This document shows positions 28,313 through 37,228 of a stretch of DNA of 64,000 bases, piece after piece. The stretch comes from Streptococcus sanguinis SK1 = NCTC 7863. Its GTDB lineage: Bacteria; Bacillota; Bacilli; Lactobacillales; Streptococcaceae. The stretch covers positions 415,037 through 479,036 of the forward strand of contig NZ_GL878507.1 in NCBI RefSeq assembly GCF_000194945.1. Reading direction: 5' to 3'. The position numbers and the translations under genes were made by a program. A model generated the notes under the pieces. That model searched no databases, was not told the origin of the DNA, and saw only the letters and a list, made by a program, of their open reading frames with translations. Positions within the stretch are counted from its first letter, which is position 1. Each line of letters begins with the position of its first letter.

Positions 28313-31300
28313 ATGAAAAAGAAATATTTCCTTGTTTCAGCAGCTGTATTAGCTCTTGGCGTCGGAACTTATGGGCTTATCCAATGGCAAGCTCAGCCCC
28401 GACCCCAGACCAAAAATAACAAAGTAGCCTATATTGAGGACAAGACTTCGGGTGACAAGACGGATAAAAATTTGACATCTGACCAAATCAATGATGAGGA
28501 AGGTATTGAAGCAGAGCAGATTGTCGTGAAAATCACAGATCAGGGCTATGTCACTTCTCATGGAGACCATTATCATTACTTTGATGGAAAGGTGCCTTTT
28601 GATGCTATTATCAGCGAAGAGCTGATTATCCGAGATTCTAACTACACGCTGCAGGAAGCAGATATTGTCAATGAGGTCAAGGATGGTTACATCATCAAGG
28701 TGGAGGGGAAGTATTATCTCTACCTCAAGGATGCCAAACATACCAGCAATGTCCGCTCGGTGGATGAGATTGCGCGGCAGAAGAAGCTGCATAAGACCAA
28801 AGAAGAAGGCGATAGTGGCAAATCTTCCACTGCAAAATCAAGCAGGACTCGCGATTTCAGCCAGCCTAGTAAGTCCCTAGCTGCGGGAAAGACAGCCGCA
28901 GACCTTGCAGGAGTTTCATACCAAGGCCAAGGGGGATATAGGACGGATGATGGTTATACGTTTAGTCCGTCTGACGTCATCGAGGATACTGGCGATGCTT
29001 TTATCGTACCGCATGGCGGGCATTTTCACTATATTCCTAAGAGCGACCTGTCACCAGCAGAATTGGCTGCGGCTCAGAGCTACTGGAATAGCAGGCGGAC
29101 CGGCGGAAGTGTGAATCCGCCTAACTACGGTAGGACAATAGCTTCTTCCAACACATGGAATCAGAATAGTGCTATCAATCAGGGTGGACTCGTCTCAAAT
29201 CCGTCTCCACAGCTGCCAAATCATTCAAAGATTGAGCAGCCAAGTCCTGGCTTAGCGGTTACTCAGCCGAATTCATCTAATCCGCTTCTGCCGTCTCAGC
29301 CATCCTTGCCAAGTTTGCTGCAGCAACTCTATGCCCTGCCTCAGTCTCAGCGCTATCATGAAGGGGACGGCGTGGTGTTTGACCCGCTGAAAATCAGCCG
29401 CCGGACAGACAAGGGAGTTGTTATACCTCATGGAGACCACCATCATTTCATTCCTTATGACAAGCTGTCAGACTTGGAAGCGAAGATTGCCCGCTTGATT
29501 CCTATTGGCTATACTTACGAGCCGCTAGGAGATCCTCTGCAAGCTTTGAAGCCTCAGCTACCGTCACAGCCTGATCACGACCATGGTTTTCATGCGGAGG
29601 CTGTAATTGGCAAGGATGACCAAGGCTACATGGTATCGCATGGAGACCATGCTCATTACTTTTACAAGAAAGACTTGACTGCTGAACAGATTCAAGCAGC
29701 GGAGCAGGTCTTGGCCAAGCAGCAGCCAGTAAAACCGTCTGCAGCAGTCAATGATGCTGAACGCTATTCACGCGATGCCAGTGATGAGGAAAAGATTGCT
29801 TATATCTGCCAAACCTATGGTGTTCCCAAGGAAGCGGTTCGCATCTCAAATGGCTTCTTTGTCTTTAATAACCCTGACCAAGCCTATGATCCGACACATA
29901 TCCACCCCTATGCTGTCCGCAAGGAGCATGTTCGCATTCCTCTGGTAACGGGAAATGCAGAGCTGGACTTCATGAATGAGCTCTATACAACAGCCCTGCG
30001 CTCAGGTCTTTCGCCTTACAGTCTGCAGGTGGAAGATGGTCAGTTTGTCATTCCTCATGGCGACCATAACCACTATATCAAAATCCAGTCCAAGGGCGCA
30101 GCAGAAGCCTTGAAAAATCGTCTGCCTCAGATTCAATCTAAGTATGAGCAGGGCGATTATGATGAGGCCGCTATTTTGCAAAAAGTAGAAAGCCTAAAAG
30201 CGGACAGTCAGCGTCTCTATGCCGATGATCCTCTTATGCAGCGGCGGATTGAGCTTGCTTTGGGGCAGTTTGTAGAAACCATGAAGAAGCTGCCTAGCAA
30301 CTCAACAGCTGGTTATCTGAGCAGTCTGGATAACTTTGATAAACAGTTTATCCATGTGGATCAGACGGTCAAGCCAATCCAAGAGACCGAGCTAGACAAG
30401 AGCTATCAAGGACTTTTGGAGAGAATGAACCGACTTGACACGGATAGCTATGGACTGAAGAAAGCTGACTTGCTGCAGCGTATGCAAAATGCTTATGCTG
30501 GCCAGAATCAAGCTGACATGGCAGAGCTAGGACAAGTATTATCCGCTTTAGAAGATTATCATGATCGGACAGGCGTCACAGCGGTTGATTATATTCGCTA
30601 TTTCTACCAAGCATTAGAGGATGGACGTTTGAGCCCTGAGCTGCGCAGAAAAGCAGCTGGGCTGACCTTGACTCTCTATAAGTCTCAAGCCTTTATAGAA
30701 GCGACCAATCTCCAGCAGCTTTTCCCTGCCCTCTATCAGACTAAGAAAGAGATTACAGCAGCCCTTGCTAGCGGCCAACCTTCTCCGTCCTATGAAAAAA
30801 CCGAGCTGGATCAGGGAGAGCCCAATCAGCCAACCTATAAGGCCATGATTTATGACTTTTTGAAAGGGATTTATGATGATTTTGGCACCTCGGATGAGAG
30901 CGCTCAAGCGCTTGTCTTTCTTGGAAAAGCGCAGGAACTGCTTGGAGAAGTAAAGGACCAAAACAGCCGAGCAGACTATGCAGCTAGAATCTTAGAACTA
31001 GGCAAGGAATTAAAGAGCAGCAGCTCAGACAAGCAAGCTTTACTGACAGCAAGTCAGAAGCTTTTGGATCAGATGAGCCGAACCATTGCTGGACAAAAGG
31101 AAGAGCCAGCTAATACGGAAAATCAGGAAGTTTATCAACAGCTTTATAATTTACTCATGTCTATCCATCAGTATTTGGAAAAGAATCAAGGAAGTGAGCA
31201 GCAATACCAGCAGCTAGACCAGCTTTTTGATAAGCTTGGACAGAGAGCTACTGACAAGAAAGATCTACTCAAGGAAATCCTGGCCTTCCAGCAGTCACTT

Positions 31301-31840
31301 GCCCATTCTGAGGGGGCAAACGAGTCTGATTCTCAGCATAGGGAAGATGATGATTATCACTTTAATCTGCAGGATATGGTCGGAGCGGATGAGCAAGGCT
31401 ATCGGGTAGCCCATTTGGATCACGAGCACTATATTTACAAGAAAGACTTGTCAGAAGCCGAGCGTCAAGCAGCAGATGCCTATGCGGTGCAAAAAGGCTT
31501 CCTGAAAGCACCGGCTGAACAACCTGCTTCTGCTCAGGTATCAAGCAGCAGTGCTCCAGAAACAGCGCAAAATGGCAATCTACCTTCCGAATCTGCAACT
31601 GGAGAAGCAGCTCAAAACCAATCTGATAAACCGGCAGAAGCTTCAACAGCTGCAAACCCAACTGGTCAATCAAGCTTAGCAGCGAGTTTTGGCATGACAG
31701 AGGAAGCATTCAACCAGAAATTGCAGGAGCTTTCTCAGCTCTACGGTGTCGGCCCAGAGACTTTCAGCTATAATCCAGCAAGCAGAAGCATCAGCTTTAC
31801 AGGAGCTGACGGCCAACTGAAAACTGTTCAGATTAGCTAA
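28313..31840 (+). CDS. pht: Streptococcal histidine triad (Pht family) surface protein
   Basis: 1175 residues. N-terminal hydrophobic segment, then six HxxHxH triads at about H83, H234, H373, H443, H582 and H1034, each followed by an aromatic-rich strand (for example HYHYFDG). The long region 600-1020 is helical and Gln/Glu-rich, and the tail is low-complexity (Ser/Ala/Gln/Pro) with a final small domain. Pht proteins bind zinc, pass it to AdcAII and bind complement factors. The usual atypical lipobox Cys of PhtD-like starts is absent (LALGVGTYG), so anchoring may differ. Co-transcribed with adcAII under AdcR. Confidence 0.92.
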   Translation: MKKKYFLVSAAVLALGVGTYGLIQWQAQPRPQTKNNKVAYIEDKTSGDKTDKNLTSDQINDEEGIEAEQIVVKITDQGYVTSHGDHYHYFDGKVPFDAIISEELIIRDSNYTLQEADIVNEVKDGYIIKVEGKYYLYLKDAKHTSNVRSVDEIARQKKLHKTKEEGDSGKSSTAKSSRTRDFSQPSKSLAAGKTAADLAGVSYQGQGGYRTDDGYTFSPSDVIEDTGDAFIVPHGGHFHYIPKSDLSPAELAAAQSYWNSRRTGGSVNPPNYGRTIASSNTWNQNSAINQGGLVSNPSPQLPNHSKIEQPSPGLAVTQPNSSNPLLPSQPSLPSLLQQLYALPQSQRYHEGDGVVFDPLKISRRTDKGVVIPHGDHHHFIPYDKLSDLEAKIARLIPIGYTYEPLGDPLQALKPQLPSQPDHDHGFHAEAVIGKDDQGYMVSHGDHAHYFYKKDLTAEQIQAAEQVLAKQQPVKPSAAVNDAERYSRDASDEEKIAYICQTYGVPKEAVRISNGFFVFNNPDQAYDPTHIHPYAVRKEHVRIPLVTGNAELDFMNELYTTALRSGLSPYSLQVEDGQFVIPHGDHNHYIKIQSKGAAEALKNRLPQIQSKYEQGDYDEAAILQKVESLKADSQRLYADDPLMQRRIELALGQFVETMKKLPSNSTAGYLSSLDNFDKQFIHVDQTVKPIQETELDKSYQGLLERMNRLDTDSYGLKKADLLQRMQNAYAGQNQADMAELGQVLSALEDYHDRTGVTAVDYIRYFYQALEDGRLSPELRRKAAGLTLTLYKSQAFIEATNLQQLFPALYQTKKEITAALASGQPSPSYEKTELDQGEPNQPTYKAMIYDFLKGIYDDFGTSDESAQALVFLGKAQELLGEVKDQNSRADYAARILELGKELKSSSSDKQALLTASQKLLDQMSRTIAGQKEEPANTENQEVYQQLYNLLMSIHQYLEKNQGSEQQYQQLDQLFDKLGQRATDKKDLLKEILAFQQSLAHSEGANESDSQHREDDDYHFNLQDMVGADEQGYRVAHLDHEHYIYKKDLSEAERQAADAYAVQKGFLKAPAEQPASAQVSSSSAPETAQNGNLPSESATGEAAQNQSDKPAEASTAANPTGQSSLAASFGMTEEAFNQKLQELSQLYGVGPETFSYNPASRSISFTGADGQLKTVQIS

Positions 31841-31867
31841 GCTTACATTTTGATGTAAAACAACAAT

Positions 31868-31917
31868 AAAACGAATGATGAAGACAAAGCCAAGTTTAAG
31901 ACCATCATTCGTTTTTG
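31868..31917 (+). terminator. Terminator after pht
   Basis: AAAACGAATGATG pairs with CATCATTCGTTTTT (loop of about 24 bases, with further weak pairing), ending in T residues. Marks the end of the zinc operon and the border of the accessory region. Confidence 0.75.
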
Positions 31918-32056
31918 ATTTTGACAACCCTATACTTATTTGCATGATATTGTGTTAAAATAAACAGAGACTGATAGATGTTGAACTTCCATATTCAATA
32001 AACTAATGGTTTATTGAATATGGACAAAATGCCAGAATAATTAAATAGGTGAAAAA

Positions 32057-32536
32057 ATGATTAGAGCAAAATATGGTGAAAATATTGTTGTCGCTTTTAA
32101 ATACCAAAATCAGTATTCTTGGTATATTTCTGACTTGGAGCTATGGTATATTAATTACGAAGAAGCGGGATATAATTTAGATCAGATTGATAAAGAGAGA
32201 TTACGCTCTCCGATTTTACTGCCTGAGAATATTCTCTATTTTTTAGAAGATATGCAAAAATATAGTTGCGATCTGTCAGAGTTAAGGAAAGTCTTTGCTA
32301 ATGAGTATAAAATGGATAAATTGAATGCTATTTATGATTTCGCTCCATCTTTATTAGTTGATATGGATAATTTGTTACTGTATTCTAATTATGCAGAATA
32401 TATTTCTTTTGAGGAATATATCTCAGCTCCATGGATAGGGAAATATCAACATTTCCTAGATTTAATTCCGAAAGAATATAAGTTTTGGGCAGACATAGGC
32501 GATAATGTGTTTGACAAAAACATAAAACGTGGATAG
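32057..32536 (+). CDS. Hypothetical protein, candidate immunity protein
   Basis: 159 residues, acidic, rich in Tyr, Ile and Asp, no signal peptide or membrane helix. ATG follows aggtgaaaaa. I do not recognise a domain. Size, acidity and AT-rich codon use match the neighbouring immunity-type genes, and it is the first gene of the accessory stretch. The assignment to immunity is by context only. Confidence 0.55.
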   Translation: MIRAKYGENIVVAFKYQNQYSWYISDLELWYINYEEAGYNLDQIDKERLRSPILLPENILYFLEDMQKYSCDLSELRKVFANEYKMDKLNAIYDFAPSLLVDMDNLLLYSNYAEYISFEEYISAPWIGKYQHFLDLIPKEYKFWADIGDNVFDKNIKRG

Positions 32537-32573
32537 AACAAAGAAAATAAAGAGAATAGAGGGAATAAAATAA

Positions 32574-32780
32574 ATGAATGACGACAAAATGACTGTAATT
32601 CAAGAGATGTTTAAAAAAGGTGAAACAGATGAATTAGTTCCTGCAGTTACTGTGATACTGGACGGAAAAATTAAAGGTGTGATTGATATCTTGATGGAAC
32701 AAAAAGGTTATGACGGATATCCAGAAGCTATATCTGATATTATCTTTAAAGGCATTTCAACAATAATTGATCACGAATAA
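32574..32780 (+). CDS. Small protein, ribbon-helix-helix-like candidate (copy A)
   Basis: 68 residues: a strand-like N-terminal half (VPAVTVILDGKIKGVIDIL) and a C-terminal helix (YPEAISDIIFKGISTII). The pattern recalls ribbon-helix-helix antitoxins but lacks proof. It is clearly paralogous to the next gene (shared spacing of G-K-I-K/G-Q-I-K and A/V-x-x-D-I-x-F-x-G). The ribosome binding site (gagggaataaaata) is poor to fair. Function unknown. Confidence 0.55.
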   Translation: MNDDKMTVIQEMFKKGETDELVPAVTVILDGKIKGVIDILMEQKGYDGYPEAISDIIFKGISTIIDHE

Positions 32781-32860
32781 ATTAGGCTAATCTTACCGTC
32801 AAAATTTTGAAAAGTTGATTCCTAAAAACGAACGATATTAGATAGTAAAGGAAGGTAAAT

Positions 32861-33070
32861 ATGATGTCAGATAATAAATTAATTATTTTAAACGAGACAT
32901 TTGGCAAGGAAGGCTCAGATCAGAAAGTCGAAGGTTTAACTTTAATTGTAGATGGACAAATTAAGACTGCATTTGATGCGATTAAAACGAAAAAAGACTA
33001 TAGTAATTATAACGAAGTCTTGAGAGATATTGTTTTTGTCGGTTTAGAAAGTATATTGAGAGAAAAATAG
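32861..33070 (+). CDS. Small protein, ribbon-helix-helix-like candidate (copy B)
   Basis: 69 residues (68 from the second Met). Same plan as copy A: VEGLTLIVDGQIKTAFDAIK, then YNEVLRDIVFVGLESIL, a segment close to the S-x-x-E-x-x-R-D-I-x-x-x-G-L pattern of RHH helix 2. Good ribosome site (ggaaggtaaat). Could be a DNA-binding antitoxin or a small regulator. No cognate toxin adjoins. Confidence 0.6.
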   Translation: MMSDNKLIILNETFGKEGSDQKVEGLTLIVDGQIKTAFDAIKTKKDYSNYNEVLRDIVFVGLESILREK

Positions 33071-33190
33071 TAAAAAATTATGAGTATGAGAGAATCAAAT
33101 CGGTTCTCTCTTTTGGATATTAAGAGAGATGAGAGCATGCTTATCAGAGTGATTTAAGGGGAGCGAATTTTTGCTTTCTTTTTATGCTCT

Positions 33191-33219
33191 TTGGGCCTTC
33201 ATCTCTTGTATGGTATAAT
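33191..33219 (+). promoter_or_regulatory. Promoter within the immunity island
   Basis: TTGGGC (33191-33196), 17-base spacer, TATAAT (33214-33219). The preceding bases (tctcttgtatggtataatg) closely resemble those at 37511-37529 (tctcttatatggtataatg), so the element appears twice in the island. Confidence 0.6.
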
Positions 33220-33250
33220 GAGATTTGACAATACTAGGACTGAGATTTAA

Positions 33251-33373
33251 ATGAGATTTGTTAGATACAAAAATCGTGAAATTACTTTGCAGGGATTAAA
33301 GGACTTCCAATGTAATCCAAATCATTTTAGATTAGAAACACTTTCTGCTAATAGAAGTCATAAGTTTGAATAG
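33251..33373 (+). CDS. Short ORF of uncertain status
   Basis: 40 codons starting MRFVRYKNREITLQGLKDF just after an in-frame stop and about 30 bases downstream of a good promoter, but with no Shine-Dalgarno. It may be a fragment left by recombination (5' end of a lost gene, or a toxin tail). The ankyrin gene begins 8 bases later. Reported because the promoter would transcribe it first. Confidence 0.3.
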   Translation: MRFVRYKNREITLQGLKDFQCNPNHFRLETLSANRSHKFE

Positions 33374-33381
33374 GAGATAAG

Positions 33382-33927
33382 ATGGATATTTTCGATATTG
33401 TTCAAGATGGGACATATAATGAGTTTATAGAAAGTTACAATGGAGACATAACACAAATTGATAAATATACAAAACTTAATTTGTTATGTACGGCTATGCT
33501 TAACGATAATTTACCGGAAGAGAAATTGAAAATTATTAAATATCTGCTGTCTGAGAAGGTAGAGGTAAATTTTTTGTCAAAAAAAGAAAACAGAAATGCT
33601 CTTCATTATTTCTTCCAAGCTAATTGGCGGCCTAAAATAGCGTATGCATACGAAGTAGTGAAATTACTCATTGAGGCGGGAATTGATGTAAATGCAGTTG
33701 ACAAATTTGGTTCTATTCCGATGACTTACTCAGTAACGTTATTAAAATTAGCAACGGAAGAGTTAGAAGCTCTATATAAGCTTTTACTAGAGTCCGGTTC
33801 GGATTATAAGTTAAAAAATAAATCTGGTAAATCGTGCCTAGACTATGCGGAAGAATATTCTTGGAGAAGTGGTCTGCTTGATATTATCAAAGACTATGAA
33901 GAAGGTAGAAGTAATGAGAGTTTATGA
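33382..33927 (+). CDS. Ankyrin-repeat protein 1 (immunity-type)
   Basis: 181 residues. Ankyrin repeats are visible as NALHYFFQA...AYEVVKLLIEAGIDVNAVDKFG and SIPMTYSV...LEALYKLLLESGSDYKLKNKSG. No signal peptide. Ribosome site aggagataag. Its stop overlaps the start of the next ankyrin gene by 14 bases. Paired small ankyrin proteins of this sort often neutralise polymorphic toxins, and that reading fits the locus, but no cognate toxin is present. Confidence 0.75.
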   Translation: MDIFDIVQDGTYNEFIESYNGDITQIDKYTKLNLLCTAMLNDNLPEEKLKIIKYLLSEKVEVNFLSKKENRNALHYFFQANWRPKIAYAYEVVKLLIEAGIDVNAVDKFGSIPMTYSVTLLKLATEELEALYKLLLESGSDYKLKNKSGKSCLDYAEEYSWRSGLLDIIKDYEEGRSNESL

Positions 33928-34453
33928 TTTAGAGTCGTCTATTAGAAATGCAGATTTAAAATCGTTTCAGAAATACCATAATGGAGAAATACATCAAGAA
34001 TTTACGAATGATAATCTTTCCATGCTAGAGTTACTATTTACGGAATCTAGTAATTGTGGCAATAGAATGCAAATCGCAGAATATCTGATTCATCAAGGAA
34101 TTGATGTAAATCATCAATCAAAAACTAAGAGTACTGCCCTTCATTTACTATTAGGATCTGCAAAGGCAAATTGGTCTGCTGATCCCCAATATCTCTTACA
34201 GGAAGCAGAATTACTTATAAAGAATGGAGCAGATGTGAATTTGAAGGATTCTCACGGTGGAACGCCTCTATCATATGCAATTGCGACATTAAAAGCCTCC
34301 ACTGAAGATTTACTTCCTATGTACAAAGCTCTTTTAAACGCTGGAGCATATGTCGATGAGCGCTCTTGTGTACCTTCTTGTTTAGAGTTGACAAAAATTT
34401 TTCCTTGGAGAGCAGAATTACTTCCCTTGCTGGAAGATTTTCAGAGGAAATAA
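33914..34453 (+). CDS. Ankyrin-repeat protein 2 (immunity-type)
   Basis: 179 residues from the ATG after gaaggtagaagta, inside the end of ankyrin gene 1. Repeats: TALHLLLGSA...EAELLIKNGADVNLKDSHGGTPLSYAIATLK and LLPMYKALLNAGAYVDE. It is collinear with protein 1, including the W-R-(S/A)-x-L-L C-terminal element, so the pair is a tandem duplication with translational coupling. Confidence 0.75.
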   Translation: MRVYDLESSIRNADLKSFQKYHNGEIHQEFTNDNLSMLELLFTESSNCGNRMQIAEYLIHQGIDVNHQSKTKSTALHLLLGSAKANWSADPQYLLQEAELLIKNGADVNLKDSHGGTPLSYAIATLKASTEDLLPMYKALLNAGAYVDERSCVPSCLELTKIFPWRAELLPLLEDFQRK

Positions 34454-34455
34454 GA

Positions 34456-34587
34456 ATGATTGGAGCGATTTTTCTACTTCAAATAACATTCTTTTTGATA
34501 AATTTATTCGCTATCTCACAATTAAACGAAAGTAAAAAAGGTAGGCCACATGGTATTAAACAAAGAAAAAATACAGGAAAATTTTGA
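34456..34587 (+). CDS. Candidate small membrane peptide
   Basis: 43 codons: one hydrophobic helix (MIGAIFLLQITFFLINLFA) and a basic tail rich in Lys/Arg. The ATG is 9 bases after agagg and 3 bases after the ankyrin 2 stop. It overlaps the start of the next gene by 38 bases. Composition suits a single-pass membrane peptide but there is no homology I can name. Confidence 0.35.
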   Translation: MIGAIFLLQITFFLINLFAISQLNESKKGRPHGIKQRKNTGKF

Positions 34588-35026
34588 GGAATTTATGTTT
34601 TATATTGATGATACCTTGGATGCAATAAAGCAAAAAGCTAGTAAGCAAGGTTATCATCTAGATATGAGTTTAGAAAGCTTGAAGGATTTGGCTCAATTCG
34701 TTCGAGAGAATGATGTCAAAAATGATCCTGAAAATATTGACGATTTCTTTAATAGCTGGGTCTATCTTGGTGAGGTTTTTCGCTTACAAGCCAAAGGAGC
34801 CTACTGGACAGTTGGTACTGAAAATCCGAAAAACTTAAATTATGGGTTAGAGTATTTGACGGGTTATAATACAATTGGTTCAGAATTTATTCCCTTATTA
34901 ATTATGAATAACTTTACTTTAAGTTCACCTGATAGGTTAAATAATAATTTTTTCTATGAATTAGTATTGAAACGTTTAAATCCTAAACCAATAAATCTAG
35001 ATCATCTTCCAACTGAAGAGGGGTAA
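34550..35026 (+). CDS. Hypothetical protein, candidate immunity protein
   Basis: 158 residues, soluble, acidic in its first half (helical: ENFEEFMFYIDDTLDAIKQKA), then a Trp/Tyr-rich middle (YWTVGTENPKNLNYGLEYLTGYN). Ribosome site aaaggtaggccac. No domain recognised. It lies between the ankyrin pair and the PoNi-type gene, all on one strand with short gaps, which supports an immunity role by association only. Confidence 0.55.
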   Translation: MVLNKEKIQENFEEFMFYIDDTLDAIKQKASKQGYHLDMSLESLKDLAQFVRENDVKNDPENIDDFFNSWVYLGEVFRLQAKGAYWTVGTENPKNLNYGLEYLTGYNTIGSEFIPLLIMNNFTLSSPDRLNNNFFYELVLKRLNPKPINLDHLPTEEG

Positions 35027-35068
35027 AGTGAAATAAAGGTTGTTTGGCCTTATTAAAGGAGATATAAA

Positions 35069-35815
35069 ATGGCAATACGAGATACTTTAAGTACAGAAAA
35101 GAATTATAAAGATGGCCTAATGTCAAATAAAGAGGCATTGCAGTATTTCCAAGAGAAATTAATAAAACTTCAAATTGATTTAGATAATGGAATTGAAAAC
35201 TATAAGAAACCAACAATAGAAGTGTATCATTCAACTTTAGCGACTATCTTGTCTTATCAGAGAGATATTTTATTTGCAACTTATTCTAGTGGGGCTTCTT
35301 TGTCAGATTTTAAAGAGGAATACATTTCATTTGTGGCTTGTTTAGTTCCAGTATGGCATAAGGAATGGGGATATGAACAAATGGTATGGGCGCTTTCTAT
35401 TGGTATTCTGTTAGAGATTGATGAGGAGATTTTTGAACAGCTGGTAGACTTGGTCAAAAAAGATGATCCAGAGGATTATTTGATTGACTACCTGATTCAA
35501 TATCGTCATCCAGCTTGGAAGATTCGGATTAATTATAATTTTCCAAGACCCTATGGCTTTACTAGGAAAATTATTGAAAAAGAGAATTCTGAACAGGCAC
35601 TTAAACTGTTGCAAAAATATTTGACTAAGAAATGGTATCAAGGGAGCAGAGATGCAGGATGGTATGATTTGCATAAGCAGAATGTCAAAAATCATGTAGG
35701 TTATTGGTCTTTTGAATCGGGTGCTATTTGCAAAATTAGAGGTTTGAATTACAAGGAATTGGAAGGCATTCCGTATTTCCCTTACGATTTGATTGCGGAA
35801 AGGGCTGAAGTTTAG
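35069..35815 (+). CDS. PoNi-type (DUF1910/DUF1911) immunity protein
   Basis: 248 residues. The helical N-terminal part (MAIRDTLSTEKNYKDGL...) and the C-terminal signature NHVGYWSFESGAICKIRGL followed by YFPYDL match the DUF1910-DUF1911 arrangement of PoNi proteins, which neutralise PoNe-type DNase toxins of polymorphic secretion systems. Good ribosome site aaaggagatataa. No PoNe toxin is encoded in the window, so it is an orphan. Confidence 0.78.
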   Translation: MAIRDTLSTEKNYKDGLMSNKEALQYFQEKLIKLQIDLDNGIENYKKPTIEVYHSTLATILSYQRDILFATYSSGASLSDFKEEYISFVACLVPVWHKEWGYEQMVWALSIGILLEIDEEIFEQLVDLVKKDDPEDYLIDYLIQYRHPAWKIRINYNFPRPYGFTRKIIEKENSEQALKLLQKYLTKKWYQGSRDAGWYDLHKQNVKNHVGYWSFESGAICKIRGLNYKELEGIPYFPYDLIAERAEV

Positions 35816-35862
35816 AGTATTTTAATTTAACTAATAATAAAGGTATTTGAATAGGTGTTTAT

Positions 35863-36291
35863 ATGACAACAGAAATTCAACAATACAAAAATTGTACGAT
35901 ATTAAAAAACAATAATGATTATCAGATTTTGTGGAGTAGAGGGAAAGAAGTGCTTAACTTTCCCATTAGTCAAGAATTAGCAGAATGTGTTTCAAAATCA
36001 GAAAAAGATTCTTTAGAAGTAATGTTTTATTGTGAACATCATCGTTGGCCTAAAGCAGATGAGTTAGAAGACTATAATCAATCGGATACGATTGTACATA
36101 GAGGTAACGGATTTATTGTATATGAGACAGAGGGCTATTACGAAATTAGCTTTTTTAAAGAAATTGGCGGGGCTATGGGTCCAGAAGTTCGCTATCCTAT
36201 TACTAAAGAACTGATGGATAAAGCATTTGAATCCTCTAGGGGAGCATATGAAGTTATGATTTATGCTGAAACAGGGCACTGGCCTTTATAG
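35863..36291 (+). CDS. Two-repeat protein of the island (~60-residue domain, duplicated)
   Basis: 142 residues made of two copies of one domain. Copy 1 runs from Y-K-N-C-T-I to E-H-H-R-W-P; copy 2 from G-N-G-F-I-V-Y-E-T to E-T-G-H-W-P. Each has an aromatic strand pair, a P-I-(S/T)-(Q/K)-E-L helix start and a final (S/A)-Y-E-V-M-(F/I)-Y-x-E-x-x-x-W-P. The same domain forms the N-terminus of the gene at 36411 and of the broken gene at 43430. Function unknown; probably an immunity or adaptor domain. Confidence 0.65.
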   Translation: MTTEIQQYKNCTILKNNNDYQILWSRGKEVLNFPISQELAECVSKSEKDSLEVMFYCEHHRWPKADELEDYNQSDTIVHRGNGFIVYETEGYYEISFFKEIGGAMGPEVRYPITKELMDKAFESSRGAYEVMIYAETGHWPL

Positions 36292-36410
36292 TAAAGTGGA
36301 TTACATTATAAGGACAGCCAAAAAAATTGGGTGAAGTATCAACAGTTAGTTCTTTTGCATTAGGGAATAAATAATCAGTAGATATTTGGTAAAAGACAAA
36401 GGAGATAAGA

Positions 36411-37070
36411 ATGGAATCAATTTATGTAAGTCAAAAAGATATGTTGGAAATTTGTCAAGATGGTGATAAGTATTTCTTGCGTTATCCAACTTTTAATATT
36501 ACCTGCCCAGAAGTGATTAGAGAAATCTCCAAAGAAGCTGCAGATAGTTATATGTCGGGAGAACATACTGGCAAAGAGTTGATGAATTATGCGCAGTATG
36601 GTTTTTGGAAATCTAAAAAACAATATACACAAGATGAATCCGATAAGCTCTTCATCGAAGATCATCCTTCCTTTATTTTGAAAAACCCTAAAAATAGTCG
36701 CTGTCTTTTTACAGCAGAGGAATTTACACAAATTGTCACCCAAGCCATTGTTTCAGAACTGGAACCTAGCGAGCTTGACGCTATTGGTATAGTTGATAGT
36801 CATTTAGAGCTTCTTCTGGTGGATTCAGTTGGCTGGGAGGAAGAAATAGAAGCAGTCCATCTGGAAATTCTGCAGGAAAAAATTAACAATTATATCTACT
36901 TCCTCGAAAGCAAGCAGTATGTAGAACGATATGGTGATAACTTTGAAAAAAAAGTCATCCGTATCACATTCCAGTATTCTCCATCAGACAATGGTTTAGC
37001 CTTCCTAGCAGCTGTACAGAAGACATTACAGAATACAGATATGAGTTTGAAGATAGAACTGCCTAATTGA
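36411..37070 (+). CDS. DUF6572 protein with island-specific N-terminal domain
   Basis: 219 residues. The N-terminal ~65 residues carry the 60-residue island domain (E-L-M-N-Y-A-Q-Y-G-F-W). The C-terminal ~95 residues are a DUF6572 domain (DAIGIVDSHLELLLVDSV...EILQEKINNYIYFLES). The last ~200 bases are nearly identical to the ends of the genes at 41657 and 43430. Ribosome site aaaggagataag. DUF6572 proteins are of unknown function but recur in toxin-immunity loci. Confidence 0.7.
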   Translation: MESIYVSQKDMLEICQDGDKYFLRYPTFNITCPEVIREISKEAADSYMSGEHTGKELMNYAQYGFWKSKKQYTQDESDKLFIEDHPSFILKNPKNSRCLFTAEEFTQIVTQAIVSELEPSELDAIGIVDSHLELLLVDSVGWEEEIEAVHLEILQEKINNYIYFLESKQYVERYGDNFEKKVIRITFQYSPSDNGLAFLAAVQKTLQNTDMSLKIELPN

Positions 37071-37072
37071 TC

Positions 37073-37102
37073 TAAAGAGAGTGAATTTTCACCCTCTTTT
37101 TA
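37073..37102 (+). terminator. Terminator
   Basis: TAAAGAGAGTGA / TCACCCTCTTTTTA stem with an AATT-type loop and T run, 3 bases after the DUF6572 gene stop. Confidence 0.75.
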
Positions 37103-37228
37103 GATGTTTCTGAACAAAACTTCCTGTTTTCGCTCGTTTTTATCCTGTTATTTTTAAGAAAACAAAATGTTTCACCCCATCCATCCCTTCACTTATGCTA
37201 TAATAGTCTATAGAAAGTCGAGGGAATA

